A stretch of DNA of 42,306 bases. Origin: Candidatus Polarisedimenticola svalbardensis. Lineage in GTDB: Bacteria; Acidobacteriota; Polarisedimenticolia; Polarisedimenticolales; Polarisedimenticolaceae. Position numbers and translations under genes: made by a program. Positions 15,035 through 24,581 of the stretch are shown here, in pieces. The stretch is taken from positions 1 through 42,306 of the forward strand of contig JACXWD010000025.1 in NCBI GenBank assembly GCA_014764515.1, in the 5' to 3' direction. The stretch's first letter is position 1. Every line of letters begins with the position of its first letter. The notes under the pieces are model-generated. The model was not told the DNA's origin. It saw only the letters and a list, made by a program, of their open reading frames with translations, and ran no database searches.

Positions 15035-15420
15035 CCCCAGAAGTTGTCCACGGCATGCTGGTCGAACGGGTTGGACCAGGCTTCGATGATCCGATTGTCC
15101 TCAACCTGGAACAGCAGCATCTGATACGTGTCCAGCTTCCTGCCGTCCCGCTCTCCGGTGACGTGGTACAGGATCAGGCCCCGATCGTCGTTCACCAGGA
15201 TGTCCCGGAGCTGCAGGTCGTAGACGTCGGTTTCTTCACCGAGGGTTCCCAGATAATCCAGCACCTGGTCCCGGCTGGTCTTGGTTCCGGAAAGCCTGTG
15301 CTTGCCCGGTACGTGCCACTGCAGGTTTTCCGCCAGCAGCTCGTCCAGAACTTCCACGTCACCGACCGAAAGCGCATCCCAGACCGCCTTGGCCAAGGTC
15401 ATGTTCATCTGTGCCGACAT
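15031..15420 (-). CDS. SnoaL/NTF2-like fold protein
   Basis: 129 residues. Pattern of an NTF2-like cone: an N-terminal helix (AKAVWDALSVGDVEVLDELLAE in outline), LQWHVPGKHRLSGTKTSRDQV, then paired strands with YHVTGERDGRKLDTYQMLLF and VEDNRIIEAWSNPFDQ. SnoaL-like proteins act as cyclases or isomerases, or as binding domains; the active residues are not fixed, so no reaction is assigned. ATG 15420 is used, with ATG 15408 as an alternative. The gene ends on the CTAG shared with the methyltransferase. Confidence 0.8.
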   Translation of the reverse strand: MSAQMNMTLAKAVWDALSVGDVEVLDELLAENLQWHVPGKHRLSGTKTSRDQVLDYLGTLGEETDVYDLQLRDILVNDDRGLILYHVTGERDGRKLDTYQMLLFQVEDNRIIEAWSNPFDQHAVDNFWG

Positions 15421-15492
15421 GACTACTCCCTCCCGTTCCGCTATTGCCGGATCGGTATCGGGCTAACCCTATCATGAGTCGGTTGGGCCGGG

Positions 15493-16485
15493 TCAATCGT
15501 GGAGAAACTTGACGAACACATCCCGGTCGAGGCCGCCGAAGACCCCTGCCACGTCGGTTCCCGCCAGGGCCCTGTTCAGCTGATCCGGATCGTACGGAAC
15601 GCCGATCAAGGCGCTCTCAAGGCCTGCCAGATCCCCGGACCCCAGAAAGTCGCCATAGATCCGGACCGCCTTGATCCGACCTTCGTGGACATCGATACGT
15701 GCATCGATCTCTCCGATCGGAAAGCGGTGCACGCGCTGGATATTGAACCGGGGTGACTTGCCGTAGTTCCAGTCCCACTTGCGATAGACGGTGTCCGCCA
15801 GGTGGTGCACCTGCTCCCACTCGCGCCGGCTGAGCCGGTAGACGGGGACCGGGTCTTTGCCCTCAAAGATGGACCGGATCAGGTGTTCACGGAATATTTC
15901 CATGGCGATCGGCTGTGAAAGGAATTCGGAAATGTTGGCGACGCGGCTTCGCACCGACTTGACGCCCTTGGAGGCGATCTTGTCCATTTTGACGGTCAAT
16001 GCCTCGTTCACCCGGTCCAGCATGGAGTCGAACAGTAGTGTGCCGTGGCTGAACATGCTGTGGACCGTGGTGAACTGGGCGTTCCCGGAGATCTTGCGGC
16101 CGTCTACGGTGATGTCGTTCCGGCCGCCCAGCATGGCCTGGACGCCCAGCTCGGCCAGGGCCCTGATGACCGGCCGTGTGAATTCCTCGAACTGAAGCAT
16201 CTGGCCCTGTTCGAACCGCCTGATGAAGCTGAAATTCAGGTTGCCGTGATCGTGGTACACGGCGCCGCCGCCGGAAATCCTGCGAACGACATGGATGCCG
16301 TTTTCCCGCACGTAGGGCAGGTTGATCTCTTCCAGTGTGTTCTGATGCTTCCCGATAATGATGGACGGGTCGTTGACGTAAAACAGAAGGAACGGCTCTT
16401 CGGTGTCCAGGTTGCGGACACAATACTCCTCCAGCGCCAGGTTGACGTGAGGGTCCCTGTTGCCGTCATTGAGGATCAGTTTCAT
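15493..16485 (-). CDS. lplA: Lipoate-protein ligase A
   Basis: 330 residues, the LplA length. Conserved blocks are NLALEEYCVRN (15-25), the ligand site RRISGGGAVYHDHGNLNFSF, and GRNDITVDGRKISGNAQF, whose lysine is the catalytic Lys of LplA. A C-terminal accessory domain follows. The enzyme activates free lipoate with ATP and attaches it to E2 and H-protein lysines in the cytoplasm. ATG 16485 is 2 bp after the stop of the kinase gene, so the two are co-transcribed. Whether the kinase has any link to lipoylation is unknown. Confidence 0.93.
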   Translation of the reverse strand: MKLILNDGNRDPHVNLALEEYCVRNLDTEEPFLLFYVNDPSIIIGKHQNTLEEINLPYVRENGIHVVRRISGGGAVYHDHGNLNFSFIRRFEQGQMLQFEEFTRPVIRALAELGVQAMLGGRNDITVDGRKISGNAQFTTVHSMFSHGTLLFDSMLDRVNEALTVKMDKIASKGVKSVRSRVANISEFLSQPIAMEIFREHLIRSIFEGKDPVPVYRLSRREWEQVHHLADTVYRKWDWNYGKSPRFNIQRVHRFPIGEIDARIDVHEGRIKAVRIYGDFLGSGDLAGLESALIGVPYDPDQLNRALAGTDVAGVFGGLDRDVFVKFLHD

Positions 16486-16487
16486 GG

Positions 16488-17828
16488 TCAGTGCAGCGCC
16501 AGCTTCTTGCCGCACCAGGGGCAGGCTTCCCAGAACCCTTTGGCCACCGGCCACTGGCAGCGCTGGCACTTGTCCTTGGAACGCCCCAGCTTCCATGGTT
16601 TCTTGACCTTGGTGCGACACCACGGGCAATAGCGCATGAACGGCATCAGCACCTTGCGCTCGCAGGATGGATTGCCGCATCGGCCCTCGTAGCGCTTGTC
16701 GGTGAACTTTCTGGACGATGGGTCGTCGAAGCCGGGACCGTAGCACCACGGACAGTAGTGCCAATCCAGCTTCCGGCCGCGCCGGCAGCGGGGGCAGGTG
16801 TCGGGGAACCGGGGGTTGGTCCGGGTCAGCTTTTCCGAGGAACCGCACCAGGGGCAGTAGTTCATGCTGTCGGCCACCGGTCCGTGACATTGTTCGCAGT
16901 GGCCGTCCAGCTTCAGGACCGTTCGGAACTGGGCCTGAAACTGCCGGATGCGGATCTGGCGCCAGTCCAGTTGCTGGGATGAAGTCGGCGCCGATTTTCT
17001 GCCGCGGCTCTGCATGTTCATGAACCGTTTCATCCGCGGCAATATCTTCCAGAAGGCCGCCAGCATCTGGCAGGCGTCCCGGTACCGCTTGCGATGATCG
17101 ACCTGCAGCGAGCGCTGCAGGAACTCGATCATGTCCGGATGGACCTTCTTTTGCAGGCGGGAGTGCCCGGGGAACGGCCAGGTATAGGGCCACTCCGGGA
17201 GCGACCCGGACAGCATGCGATAGATCACCAGCCCTGCAGAGAAGACGTCGGAGCGGAAGGACGGCCTGCCCATGGCCTGTTCCGGCGCGACGTAGCCGAC
17301 GGTGCCGGATCCCGAGGCGTACAGCGTGTGGGCGGCGACCCGGGAGATTCCGAAATCGGTAAGGCACAGGCGGTTGCCGGGAAAAAGGATCAGGTTCTCC
17401 GGTTTGACGTCGCAGTGGATGATCCGCCGGGTGTGGGCGTAATCCAGGGCTTCCAGCAGCTGTTCCGCCAGTTCCAGGGCGACCTGCTGGGTCATGCGGT
17501 GCTGCATGCGGTCGCCCAGGGTTTTCTCCCCCAACGGGTAGGCCACCACCAGACGGCTGTCTATGAACTCGGCGTTTTTGATCGGCAGGATGTTCGGGTG
17601 ATCCAGGCCGGCGGTGAGCCGGACCTCCTTGCCGAGGTCCTTGAGCATCTCGGGCGAGATCAGATGCTGGTGGGGAACACGCAGTGCTACCTGGATGCCC
17701 TCAACCGTGTCGAGAGCCTGCCAGACCTCCATAAACCCACCGGCGCCCAGCCTGCGCTGGATTCGGTATTTCCCCAGATTCTGGCGTGCCTTGATCGGCG
17801 GCGGGAGCTGGCCGCGAGTGCTCTGCAT
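16488..17828 (-). CDS. Ser/Thr protein kinase-like protein with four C-terminal CPWC zinc ribbons
   Basis: 446 residues, no membrane span. Kinase domain (about 19-262): glycine loop LGAGGFMEVW (28-36), VALRVP in which Arg50 replaces the VAIK lysine, catalytic loop HCDVKPEN (138-145), DFG (158-160) and APE (181-183). After a linker come four C-x2-C...C-P-W-C units: C311/314/325/328, C345/348/359/362, C384/389/401/404 and C421/424/436/439. These should bind four zinc ions, perhaps to hold RNA or protein. ATG 17828 follows AGAGG. It sits in a CYTH-kinase-lplA operon. The kinase fold is clear; activity is doubtful because of Arg50, although the Asp and DFG are intact. Confidence 0.88.
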   Translation of the reverse strand: MQSTRGQLPPPIKARQNLGKYRIQRRLGAGGFMEVWQALDTVEGIQVALRVPHQHLISPEMLKDLGKEVRLTAGLDHPNILPIKNAEFIDSRLVVAYPLGEKTLGDRMQHRMTQQVALELAEQLLEALDYAHTRRIIHCDVKPENLILFPGNRLCLTDFGISRVAAHTLYASGSGTVGYVAPEQAMGRPSFRSDVFSAGLVIYRMLSGSLPEWPYTWPFPGHSRLQKKVHPDMIEFLQRSLQVDHRKRYRDACQMLAAFWKILPRMKRFMNMQSRGRKSAPTSSQQLDWRQIRIRQFQAQFRTVLKLDGHCEQCHGPVADSMNYCPWCGSSEKLTRTNPRFPDTCPRCRRGRKLDWHYCPWCYGPGFDDPSSRKFTDKRYEGRCGNPSCERKVLMPFMRYCPWCRTKVKKPWKLGRSKDKCQRCQWPVAKGFWEACPWCGKKLALH

Positions 17829-17873
17829 CGTGCCTCTGTTTTTAAAACGGGACAGGCGATGTTAGCACAGCGG

Positions 17874-18644
17874 CTAGCCTTTCAGCGTCACCCGGATCCT
17901 GCGGTAGGCCTCCTCGGTGAGCCAGTTGTGGCGGTCCAGCAGTTCCGGGGCTGGACCGTTTTCCATCAGTTTCCCGAGCGCCAGGCCGATGGACAGCTTG
18001 CCGTGCAACCAGAGCACCAGGCGGTCTTCGAAGGTCGCAAGGAACAGTTGGGCCACCGGCCCCAGCAGAGCCGGGTCGGCGCCGGGTCTCAATTCCAGTT
18101 CCATTTCGGCGTGGCGGCATTCGTGGCCATCCGGACTGTACGCGACCTGGTCGATGACCATTTCGGCAAAGCTGGCCGATCCGGTTCCTTCGGCGACCAC
18201 GTCCCGGGTCTCGCGAACCATGATGCGGCTCTGGAACGGCTCCAGGCGCGCCCCGGCCATCAAGTCGTCCCGGGAAGGGAGCTCGGTATGGTTCCAGTCG
18301 CCCTTCAGGGTAAGGCCACGGGAGGCCAGTTCACGAAAAACCCTGGCCGTTGACTCCGCGGTCCACGGCAACTCGATCTCGAGCCGGGTTCGGGAGCCGT
18401 CAGGGTTCCTGGTGGCCGGACCCTTGAGGGTGATCCGGGTTTCCTCGTGGAGCTTGCGTATCCGCAGGGCAAACCGTGCGCTCCGGAGCCGTCTTCCGGG
18501 AGTGTCGAGATAACTATCCCGGACCGTTTCCCGCCGGGGATTCAACAGGCTGTAGGGGCCGATCCGGTCCAGGGCCTTGAGACGGAGCAGGGTGTTCTGT
18601 CGCTCTTCTGCCGTGAGGCGGAGTGTTGTCTCGGTTTCGCTCAT
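17874..18644 (-). CDS. CYTH-domain (triphosphate tunnel metalloenzyme) protein
   Basis: 256 residues from ATG 18644. The family begins with an ExExK-type strand, here SETETTLRLT, followed by alternating charged strands: VRDSYLDTPGRRL, ARFALRIRKLHEETRITLKG, TRLEIELPW, MVIDQVAY, AEMELELRPG. These line a tunnel that binds triphosphate and Mg2+, as in thiamine triphosphatase, inorganic triphosphatase YgiF and adenylyl cyclase CyaB. ATG 18668 is an alternative start; neither has a clear ribosome site. First gene of the operon with the kinase and lplA, and divergent from ispH (47-bp gap). Substrate unassigned. Confidence 0.85.
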   Translation of the reverse strand: MSETETTLRLTAEERQNTLLRLKALDRIGPYSLLNPRRETVRDSYLDTPGRRLRSARFALRIRKLHEETRITLKGPATRNPDGSRTRLEIELPWTAESTARVFRELASRGLTLKGDWNHTELPSRDDLMAGARLEPFQSRIMVRETRDVVAEGTGSASFAEMVIDQVAYSPDGHECRHAEMELELRPGADPALLGPVAQLFLATFEDRLVLWLHGKLSIGLALGKLMENGPAPELLDRHNWLTEEAYRRIRVTLKG

Positions 18645-18691
18645 CGCGACGCTAGTGAGTGATTCCATGCCGGGAGTGTACAATCAACGGC

Positions 18692-19720
18692 ATGGTTAAA
18701 AAGATATATCTGGCACGCCCCCGGGGGTTCTGCGCCGGTGTAGTCATGGCGATCCAGGCCGTGGAGGAAACGGCCGACGCCATGAAGGCATCCGGCAAGG
18801 GCGAACTGGTGGTTTACCACTCCATCGTCCACAACGACACGGTTGTGGACCGGCTGGAGCGGGAGCGTGGAGTCCATTTCGTCGAAGATCTGGATGAGGC
18901 CGGACCCCTGGCCCGAAAGGTCCAGGAGCGGGGCTCCCGGCTCTCGGACACCGTCGTATTTTCCGCCCACGGCATCAGTCCCGACGTCCGCAAGCGGGCC
19001 GATGAACTGGGCATGGCGACCCTGGATGCGACCTGCCCCCTGGTGACGAAAGTTCACAGTGAGGCGACCAAGTACGCAGCCCTCGGCTACCACATCCTTC
19101 TGATCGGCGATTCCACACGGCACCAGGAAGTCATCGGAACGGTGGGGCAGGCGCCGGACCGAACGACGGTAGTCAGCGTGATGGGCAATACCAAGGAAGA
19201 CCCTGCACTGGCCGACCCGGAGACGGTGGAGGTGCCGGACCCGGACCGGATCGTGGTTCTGACCCAGACGACATTGAGCGTGGATCTGACCATGCAGACC
19301 GTGGAGATCCTGAAAAGGAGGTTCCCGAACCTGGTGGTCCCCAGCCGAGACGACCTGTGTTACGCAACCAAGAACCGCCAGGACGCGGTCCGGAAGATCG
19401 GCTCCGACGTGAACCTGTTCCTGGTGGTGACCAGCAGCTACAGCAGCAACGGCATGCGACTGCTGGAACTGGCGGAAGAGGTCACCGGGAACGCCCGCCG
19501 CATCGAGCGTGTCAACGATATCCAGGAGGAATGGCTCGAGGGCATCGAGTCGGTGGGGGTGACATCCGCCGCATCCACTCCGGAAGACCTGGTACAGGAC
19601 GTCGTAGCCTGGTTTTCCGGCAGGAACCCGGATCTTGAGATCCTGGAAGAGGGCCAGTGGGAAGGGATTACCTTCCGCAAGCCGGAGAGGGTCCCGGCCC
19701 AGGATCATGAGTCGAGGTGA
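18692..19720 (+). CDS. ispH: 4-hydroxy-3-methylbut-2-enyl diphosphate reductase (IspH)
   Basis: 342 residues. The last enzyme of the MEP isoprenoid pathway, a cytoplasmic 4Fe-4S reductase making IPP and DMAPP. The three cluster cysteines are in [10 protein letters not shown] (C14), [11 protein letters not shown] and [11 protein letters not shown]. Substrate residues appear as [18 protein letters not shown] and [11 protein letters not shown] 18692 gives the standard N-terminus [10 protein letters not shown]. The 3' end overlaps dusA by 14 bp, so ispH-dusA-arfB is one translationally coupled operon. Confidence 0.97.
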   Translation: MVKKIYLARPRGFCAGVVMAIQAVEETADAMKASGKGELVVYHSIVHNDTVVDRLERERGVHFVEDLDEAGPLARKVQERGSRLSDTVVFSAHGISPDVRKRADELGMATLDATCPLVTKVHSEATKYAALGYHILLIGDSTRHQEVIGTVGQAPDRTTVVSVMGNTKEDPALADPETVEVPDPDRIVVLTQTTLSVDLTMQTVEILKRRFPNLVVPSRDDLCYATKNRQDAVRKIGSDVNLFLVVTSSYSSNGMRLLELAEEVTGNARRIERVNDIQEEWLEGIESVGVTSAASTPEDLVQDVVAWFSGRNPDLEILEEGQWEGITFRKPERVPAQDHESR

Positions 19721-20699
19721 AATCAGGCCGTTGAGCGTCGCCCCGATGCTGGATCGCACCGACCGGCATTTCCGCTATTTCGTTCGGCGCATCACCGGCC
19801 GCACACTGCTGTATAGCGAAATGGTCACAACCGGCGCAATCCTGCACGGAGACCGGGATCGCTATCTCGCTTTCGATCCTGCCGAGAAACCGCTGGCGCT
19901 GCAATTGGGCGGGGACGATCCGGTTGATCTGGCCCGGTGTGCCGTGATCGGAGCGGGGTACGGTTACGATGAAATCAATCTGAACGTCGGCTGCCCCAGT
20001 GACCGGGTTCAGCGTGGAAGTTTCGGCGCCTCACTGATGGCAAGGCCGGCGCAGGTGGCGGCGGCGGTTGAAGCGATGCGAGCGGCGGTTGATCTGCCTG
20101 TGACGGTGAAACACCGCATCGGAATCGATGACCTGGATCGGTACGAAGACATGTCCACCTTCGTGAAAGCGGTGGCCGCCGCTGGCTGTGACCGGTTCTC
20201 GGTACATGCCCGCAAGGCCTGGCTCAAGGGACTCAGCGCGAAGGAAAACCGCACCGTTCCTCCGCTGCGGTACGAGGACGTCTACAGGTTGAAGGAGGAG
20301 AACCCGGACCTCAGGATAGAGATCAACGGCGGCATCGTCTCTCTGGACGAAACGGAGTCCCACCTCAAGCAGGTTGACGGTGTCATGATCGGCCGCGCCG
20401 CTTACGATGATCCGTTCATGCTGGCGGAGGCGGACAGCCGGATATTCGGGGAGGACCGGCAGGCGCCGAGCCGGGAAGAGATCGTCCACAGGCTGGTGCC
20501 CTACATTCAGGACTGCCGGGATCGTGACGTCTACCTCAGCCGGGTGGTGCGGCACATGCTCGGCCTGTACGCCGGGGTCCGGGGCGCAAGAGCCTGGAGG
20601 CGGATCCTCACGGTGGAAGGTTGCCGGCCCGGAGCCGGTCCCGAAGTATTGCTGAAGGCGATGGAGACGGTGGAACAGGCTATGGCGGAGCAGGCATGA
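19707..20699 (+). CDS. dusA: tRNA-dihydrouridine synthase A (DusA) with Ser in place of the catalytic Cys
   Basis: 330 residues, a TIM-barrel flavoenzyme that reduces uridines in the tRNA D-loop. DusA marks are [28 protein letters not shown] (90-102), [28 protein letters not shown] and [11 protein letters not shown]. The usual FGACLM motif, whose Cys is the proton donor in studied Dus enzymes, reads FGASLM here (Ser109). The codon is TCA and the surrounding sequence is intact. ATG 19707 overlaps ispH; the stop overlaps the arfB start (ATGA). Confidence 0.95.
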   Translation: MSRGEIRPLSVAPMLDRTDRHFRYFVRRITGRTLLYSEMVTTGAILHGDRDRYLAFDPAEKPLALQLGGDDPVDLARCAVIGAGYGYDEINLNVGCPSDRVQRGSFGASLMARPAQVAAAVEAMRAAVDLPVTVKHRIGIDDLDRYEDMSTFVKAVAAAGCDRFSVHARKAWLKGLSAKENRTVPPLRYEDVYRLKEENPDLRIEINGGIVSLDETESHLKQVDGVMIGRAAYDDPFMLAEADSRIFGEDRQAPSREEIVHRLVPYIQDCRDRDVYLSRVVRHMLGLYAGVRGARAWRRILTVEGCRPGAGPEVLLKAMETVEQAMAEQA

Positions 20700-21085
20700 T
20701 CCCCGACAGTGAACTCCGTTTCGAATACGCCCATGCCGGTGGCCCCGGCGGCCAGCATGTCAACAAGGTCGCCACCAAGGCGATCCTGCTGTTCGACGTC
20801 GATGCTTCGCCCAGTCTGGATGAATATCAGAAGGCCAGGATCCGGGACAAACTGGCCACGCGAATCAACAAGGAAGGGATCCTGAAGGTCAGCTGCCGGC
20901 GATTCCGCTCCCGGACCATGAACCGGGATGCGGCGGTGGCCCGATTCCATGAACTGGTGGAAAAGGCGCTGACCGTTCCGAAAAAGCGCAGGAAGACCCG
21001 GATCACCCGCTCGCAAAAAGCGAAACGCCTGGACGACAAGAAGAAACGCTCCCGGTTGAAACGGGACCGCCGGGCGACGGAATAG
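20696..21085 (+). CDS. arfB: Alternative ribosome-rescue factor ArfB (YaeJ)
   Basis: 129 residues. The GGQ loop (GGPGGQHVNKVATK, about 15-28) hydrolyses peptidyl-tRNA, and the basic tail (KKRRKTRITRSQKAKRLDD and KKKRSRLKRDRR) enters the empty mRNA channel of a stalled ribosome. Its short length separates it from RF1/RF2, which carry a codon-recognition domain. ATG 20696 overlaps the dusA stop. It converges on the amidohydrolase with 5 bp between. Confidence 0.95.
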   Translation: MIPDSELRFEYAHAGGPGGQHVNKVATKAILLFDVDASPSLDEYQKARIRDKLATRINKEGILKVSCRRFRSRTMNRDAAVARFHELVEKALTVPKKRRKTRITRSQKAKRLDDKKKRSRLKRDRRATE

Positions 21086-21090
21086 GCCGA

Positions 21091-22398
21091 TCAGGGCTGC
21101 TTGTAGACGGTCCCTTCCTTCATGACGAACTGCACCCGCTCCATGACGGTGATGTCGTCCATCGGGTTTCCGGGAACGGCGATGATGTCCGCCAGTTTGC
21201 CGGTTTGGAGGGTGCCGAGATCGTCCTGGACGTCCAGCAGTTCCGCCGCCACCCGGGTTGCCGATTCGATGGCCGCCATGGCCGGAACGCCGGCGTCCAC
21301 CATGAGGCGGAACTCACGGCCGTTGGTGCCGTGGGGGGAGACGCCGCAGTCGGTGCCGAAGGCGATCTTGACGCCGGCCCGGTAGGCGTTCCCCAGGGTG
21401 ATCTTCATCTGCGGCCCGATGGCCAGCGCCTTGGGCCGGACGATTTCCGGCAACATGCCGGGCTTCTCGGCCATGTGGACCACGGTCTCGCCTGCCATCA
21501 TGGTCGGCACAAGGTAGGTCCCTCGCTCCACCATCAGCTTCATGACCTCTTCGTCCATGAACGTGCCGTGCTCCACGGAAGAGACGCCGGCCAGGACCGC
21601 CCGCTTCATGCCCTCGGTGCCGTGGGCGTGGGCGGCGACCTTGATGCCGTAGTCCGCCGCCGTTTCGATGATCGCCTGAAGTTCGTCGTCCCGGAACTGG
21701 GGGTTCATGCCGTTCTTGGCTTCGCTGAGGACGCCGCCGGTGGCGGTTATCTTGATCCAGTCGGCCCCGTCCTTGTAACGCTGTCGCACGGCGTGGCGGG
21801 CGTCGGCGACGCCGTTGACCACCCCTTGCAGCGGCCCCGGGTCACCCATCAGTTCGGCATTCAGGCTGTTGGTCGGATCGGCGTGGCCGCCGGTGGTTGC
21901 CAGGGACTTGCCGGCAGAGAATATTCTGGGTCCGGGGATCAACCCGGCGGCAATAGCGTTGCGGAGCGAGATGCTCAGATTCTTGCGATCGCCCAGCTCC
22001 CGGACGGTGGTGAATCCAGCCATCAGGGTCTTCTCGGCCCGGGGAACCATCCGGAAGGCGTAGTCGCCGGGGTTGGAACGGAACCCTTCGTTGTAAGAAG
22101 CCTTGCTGAGCTGCATGCTCAGGTGGGTGTGCAGATCCATCAGCCCCGGGAGGACAGTGCTGTCCTTGAGATCGATGACCGTATCGCCCTCCGCCGGAGT
22201 CGTATATCCGTTCTCGATCCCGACGATGCGGTCTTCCTGGACGATGATCGTGGTTTCGCCGGCGACCTTGGCGGAAACGGCGTCGATCATGCGGCCGGCA
22301 TGGATCACCGTCCGTCCGGCCAGTGCGGTTGCCGGCAACAGTGTGGCGACCAGGAGAAGAAGAACGGTGGATCGAACGATGCGGTAGGCAGAACCCAT
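21091..22398 (-). CDS. Exported metal-dependent amidohydrolase (Xaa-Pro dipeptidase/imidazolonepropionase-like)
   Basis: 435 residues with a Sec signal (1-28). Metal ligands of the amidohydrolase superfamily are visible: H90-T-H92 (GLMDLHTHLS), Lys216 (DWIKITATGG, likely carboxylated), H257/H259 (AHAHG), H277 (SVEHGTF) and D350 (FGTDCGV). Together they suggest a two-metal site. Relatives include periplasmic prolidase-like enzymes and organophosphate-acting hydrolases, so the substrate may be a dipeptide or small amide. ATG 22398 is used. It converges on arfB with no terminator visible. Confidence 0.88.
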   Translation of the reverse strand: MGSAYRIVRSTVLLLLVATLLPATALAGRTVIHAGRMIDAVSAKVAGETTIIVQEDRIVGIENGYTTPAEGDTVIDLKDSTVLPGLMDLHTHLSMQLSKASYNEGFRSNPGDYAFRMVPRAEKTLMAGFTTVRELGDRKNLSISLRNAIAAGLIPGPRIFSAGKSLATTGGHADPTNSLNAELMGDPGPLQGVVNGVADARHAVRQRYKDGADWIKITATGGVLSEAKNGMNPQFRDDELQAIIETAADYGIKVAAHAHGTEGMKRAVLAGVSSVEHGTFMDEEVMKLMVERGTYLVPTMMAGETVVHMAEKPGMLPEIVRPKALAIGPQMKITLGNAYRAGVKIAFGTDCGVSPHGTNGREFRLMVDAGVPAMAAIESATRVAAELLDVQDDLGTLQTGKLADIIAVPGNPMDDITVMERVQFVMKEGTVYKQP

Positions 22399-22481
22399 GA
22401 TGACTCCCGAGTTGAGTTGAAGAATTGAAGCTCCCCGACACGGGATTATGCACAGAACGGTCCTGTCAGGCTACTTCGGCC

Positions 22482-23570
22482 TCATTCGAACAGTTGCAAG
22501 TACTGGCCGTAGCCCTCTTTCTCCAGGTCCTCTTTCGGGATGAACCGGAGGGAGGCGGAGTTGACGCAGTACCGCAGACCTGTCGGTTCCGGGCCGTCGG
22601 GAAAGACATGGCCCAGGTGGGAGTCGCCGTGGGCGGACCGGACTTCGGTGCGCTTGGCGCCCAGTTTGAAGTCTTCCTCGGTCTCGATGTTCGATTCTTC
22701 AAGGGGCCGGGTGAAGGCGGGCCAGCCGGAACCGGAATCGTACTTGTCCCTGGAGCTGAACAGCGGTTCGCCGGAAACCACGTCGACGTAGATCCCGTCT
22801 CGCTTGTTGTCGTTGTACTCGTTACTGAACGGCGGTTCGGTACCTTCGTTCTGGGTGACCTTGAATTGCAGCGCGGTCAGCTTGGCGCGCAGCTCTTCTT
22901 CCGACGGGCGGCTAAATTCCACTTTGTAGCTCCTGTCCTTGCCCCAGACATTTTCAAGGTAGCGGTCTCTTCCGGACCCGGAGCGGTAAGCCTGGTAATG
23001 GTCCGGACTCTTCTTGTAGAAGTCCTGGTGATACTCCTCGGCTGGGTAGAACCTGGAGTACGGCGTGATCGGGGTTGCGATCGGCTTGTCATAGCGTCCT
23101 GATGCTGCCAGCGCTTCCCGGGAGAGTTCTGCCGCGGCTCGCTGCGCCTCATCGTGGAAAAAGATCTCCGGTCGGTACTGGCTGCCCCGGTCCACGAACT
23201 GACCCCCGGCATCGGTAGGGTCGATCTGGCGCCAGAACAGTTCAAGCAGATCTTCGTAGGAGATCCGTTCCGGGTCGTAGTGCACCTGGATCGCCTCGGT
23301 GTGTCCGGTCATGCCGCTGCCGACCTGTTGGTAGGTGGGATTCTCTTCGTCTCCGCCGGTGTAGCCGGACACGACCTCGTAGACTCCGTCCTCTTTTTCC
23401 AGGGGCTTTTCCATGCACCAGAAGCAACCGCCGGCGAAGGTCGCCGTCGCCGCCGTTTCGGGGATCTGTTTTTTGACCGAACCTGATTTATCCATAGCTC
23501 CCGCCCGCTCTACCGGCGCACAGCCGATCGTCAATAGTGCAATAAGGGCCATTCCGAGGCCGATTTTCAT
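22482..23570 (-). CDS. msrAB: Fused peptide-methionine sulfoxide reductase MsrA-MsrB, lipoprotein
   Basis: 362 residues. The N-terminus ([17 protein letters not shown]) ends in a lipobox-like LTIGC17. The MsrA domain (about 42-200) has the catalytic GGCFWC with Cys49. The MsrB domain (about 220-362) has SGSGWPAF and [11 protein letters not shown] with its catalytic Cys near 335; the zinc CxxC pairs of some MsrB are absent. The two halves reduce S- and R-methionine sulfoxide, here presumably in the periplasm. ATG 23570 follows GGAGGTAACACT. It is divergent from the YHS-domain gene. Confidence 0.93.
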   Translation of the reverse strand: MKIGLGMALIALLTIGCAPVERAGAMDKSGSVKKQIPETAATATFAGGCFWCMEKPLEKEDGVYEVVSGYTGGDEENPTYQQVGSGMTGHTEAIQVHYDPERISYEDLLELFWRQIDPTDAGGQFVDRGSQYRPEIFFHDEAQRAAAELSREALAASGRYDKPIATPITPYSRFYPAEEYHQDFYKKSPDHYQAYRSGSGRDRYLENVWGKDRSYKVEFSRPSEEELRAKLTALQFKVTQNEGTEPPFSNEYNDNKRDGIYVDVVSGEPLFSSRDKYDSGSGWPAFTRPLEESNIETEEDFKLGAKRTEVRSAHGDSHLGHVFPDGPEPTGLRYCVNSASLRFIPKEDLEKEGYGQYLQLFE

Positions 23571-23684
23571 AGTGTTACCTCCCGATACCTGCTCCAGGTA
23601 CCATACCCGGTTCGCTCCGGGGCTGCATCCTTCGGGAATCAGGAACGGACTGCCGCTGTTTGTTATTCCCATAAGGAGATGATG

Positions 23685-24164
23685 ATGGCCGGAAAGACCC
23701 TGGTACTAGCAGTTTCAGTCAGCCTGGTCCTGGCGGCGGCGGCCGGTGTCGCGCTGGCCAAAGAACCGGTGAACCAGTCGGCCCTGGGCGGGATCGCCAT
23801 CAGAGGCATCGATCCTGTGGCCTACTTCACCGACGGTAAACCGGCAAAGGGCAACAAAAAGTTCGAGGTGGAGCGGAACGGCGCCAAATGGCGGTTCGTC
23901 AGTGCCGGGCATCAGGACCTGTTCAAGGCCGACCCGGAGAAATATGCCCCGCAGTACGGCGGCTATTGTGCCTGGGCGGTGAGCCAGGGATACACGGCCG
24001 GGATCGATCCCCAGGCCTGGAGGATCGTAGACGGCAAGCTGTACCTGAATTATTCTCTGGAGGTTCAGGCAACCTGGGAAACTGATATTCCAGGATTCAT
24101 CCGGCTTGCCGACGGCAACTACCCTGGAATTGTTGCCGGCAAGCGATCTGAGGCGAGGTCGTGA
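23685..24164 (+). CDS. Exported YHS-domain protein
   Basis: Three ATG codons stand in a row (23679, 23682, 23685) after AAGGAG (23673-23678). The third has the best spacing (6 bases) and is used, giving 159 residues. A Sec signal (cut near GVALA) is followed by a YHS domain: [57 protein letters not shown] domains bind metal, often copper, and the single cysteine sits at the usual place. The stop overlaps the GTG of yjbQ (GTGA). Confidence 0.85.
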   Translation: MAGKTLVLAVSVSLVLAAAAGVALAKEPVNQSALGGIAIRGIDPVAYFTDGKPAKGNKKFEVERNGAKWRFVSAGHQDLFKADPEKYAPQYGGYCAWAVSQGYTAGIDPQAWRIVDGKLYLNYSLEVQATWETDIPGFIRLADGNYPGIVAGKRSEARS

Positions 24165-24580
24165 AACAGCTGTCGACGGAATTCCAGATCCGGACGCCGG
24201 GCCGGACGATGATCGATTTCAGCCGCGAAGTGGTGGACTGGGTGCGGAAGTCCGGCATCCGGGAAGGGGTTCTTACCCTGCATGTCCGTCACACGTCCGC
24301 GTCGCTCCTGATCCAGGAGAACGCCGACCCCGAGGTGCAGCGGGATATGGAACGGTTCATGGCCCGCCTGATCCCCGACGGCGACCCGATGCTGCGGCAC
24401 ACTGCCGAGGGCCCGGACGATATGCCGGCCCACATCCGTTCTGCGGTGACCGCCACCTCACTTTCCATCCCGGTGGCCGGCGGTGAGCCGGCCCTGGGCA
24501 CCTGGCAGGGCGTCTACCTGTACGAACATCGCGCCATGCCCCATCGCCGCCGGGTTGCGGCCCACCTGATCGGAGAATGA
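24161..24580 (+). CDS. yjbQ: YjbQ/UPF0047 family protein
   Basis: 139 residues from GTG 24161, which overlaps the upstream TGA. The signature TLHVRHTSASLLIQEN with the downstream HTAEGPDDMPAHIRSA defines the UPF0047/YjbQ family, a compact trimeric enzyme. YjbQ homologues show weak thiamine-phosphate-synthase activity in vitro; the true role is unsettled. The conserved His residues probably form the active site. One base separates it from the next gene. Confidence 0.92.
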   Translation: MKQLSTEFQIRTPGRTMIDFSREVVDWVRKSGIREGVLTLHVRHTSASLLIQENADPEVQRDMERFMARLIPDGDPMLRHTAEGPDDMPAHIRSAVTATSLSIPVAGGEPALGTWQGVYLYEHRAMPHRRRVAAHLIGE

Positions 24581-24581
24581 G

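Noticed and set aside
17094-18353. A 419-codon plus-strand frame spanning the kinase and CYTH genes
   Set aside because: It lies opposite two well-recognised minus-strand genes and has no domain or good ribosome site.
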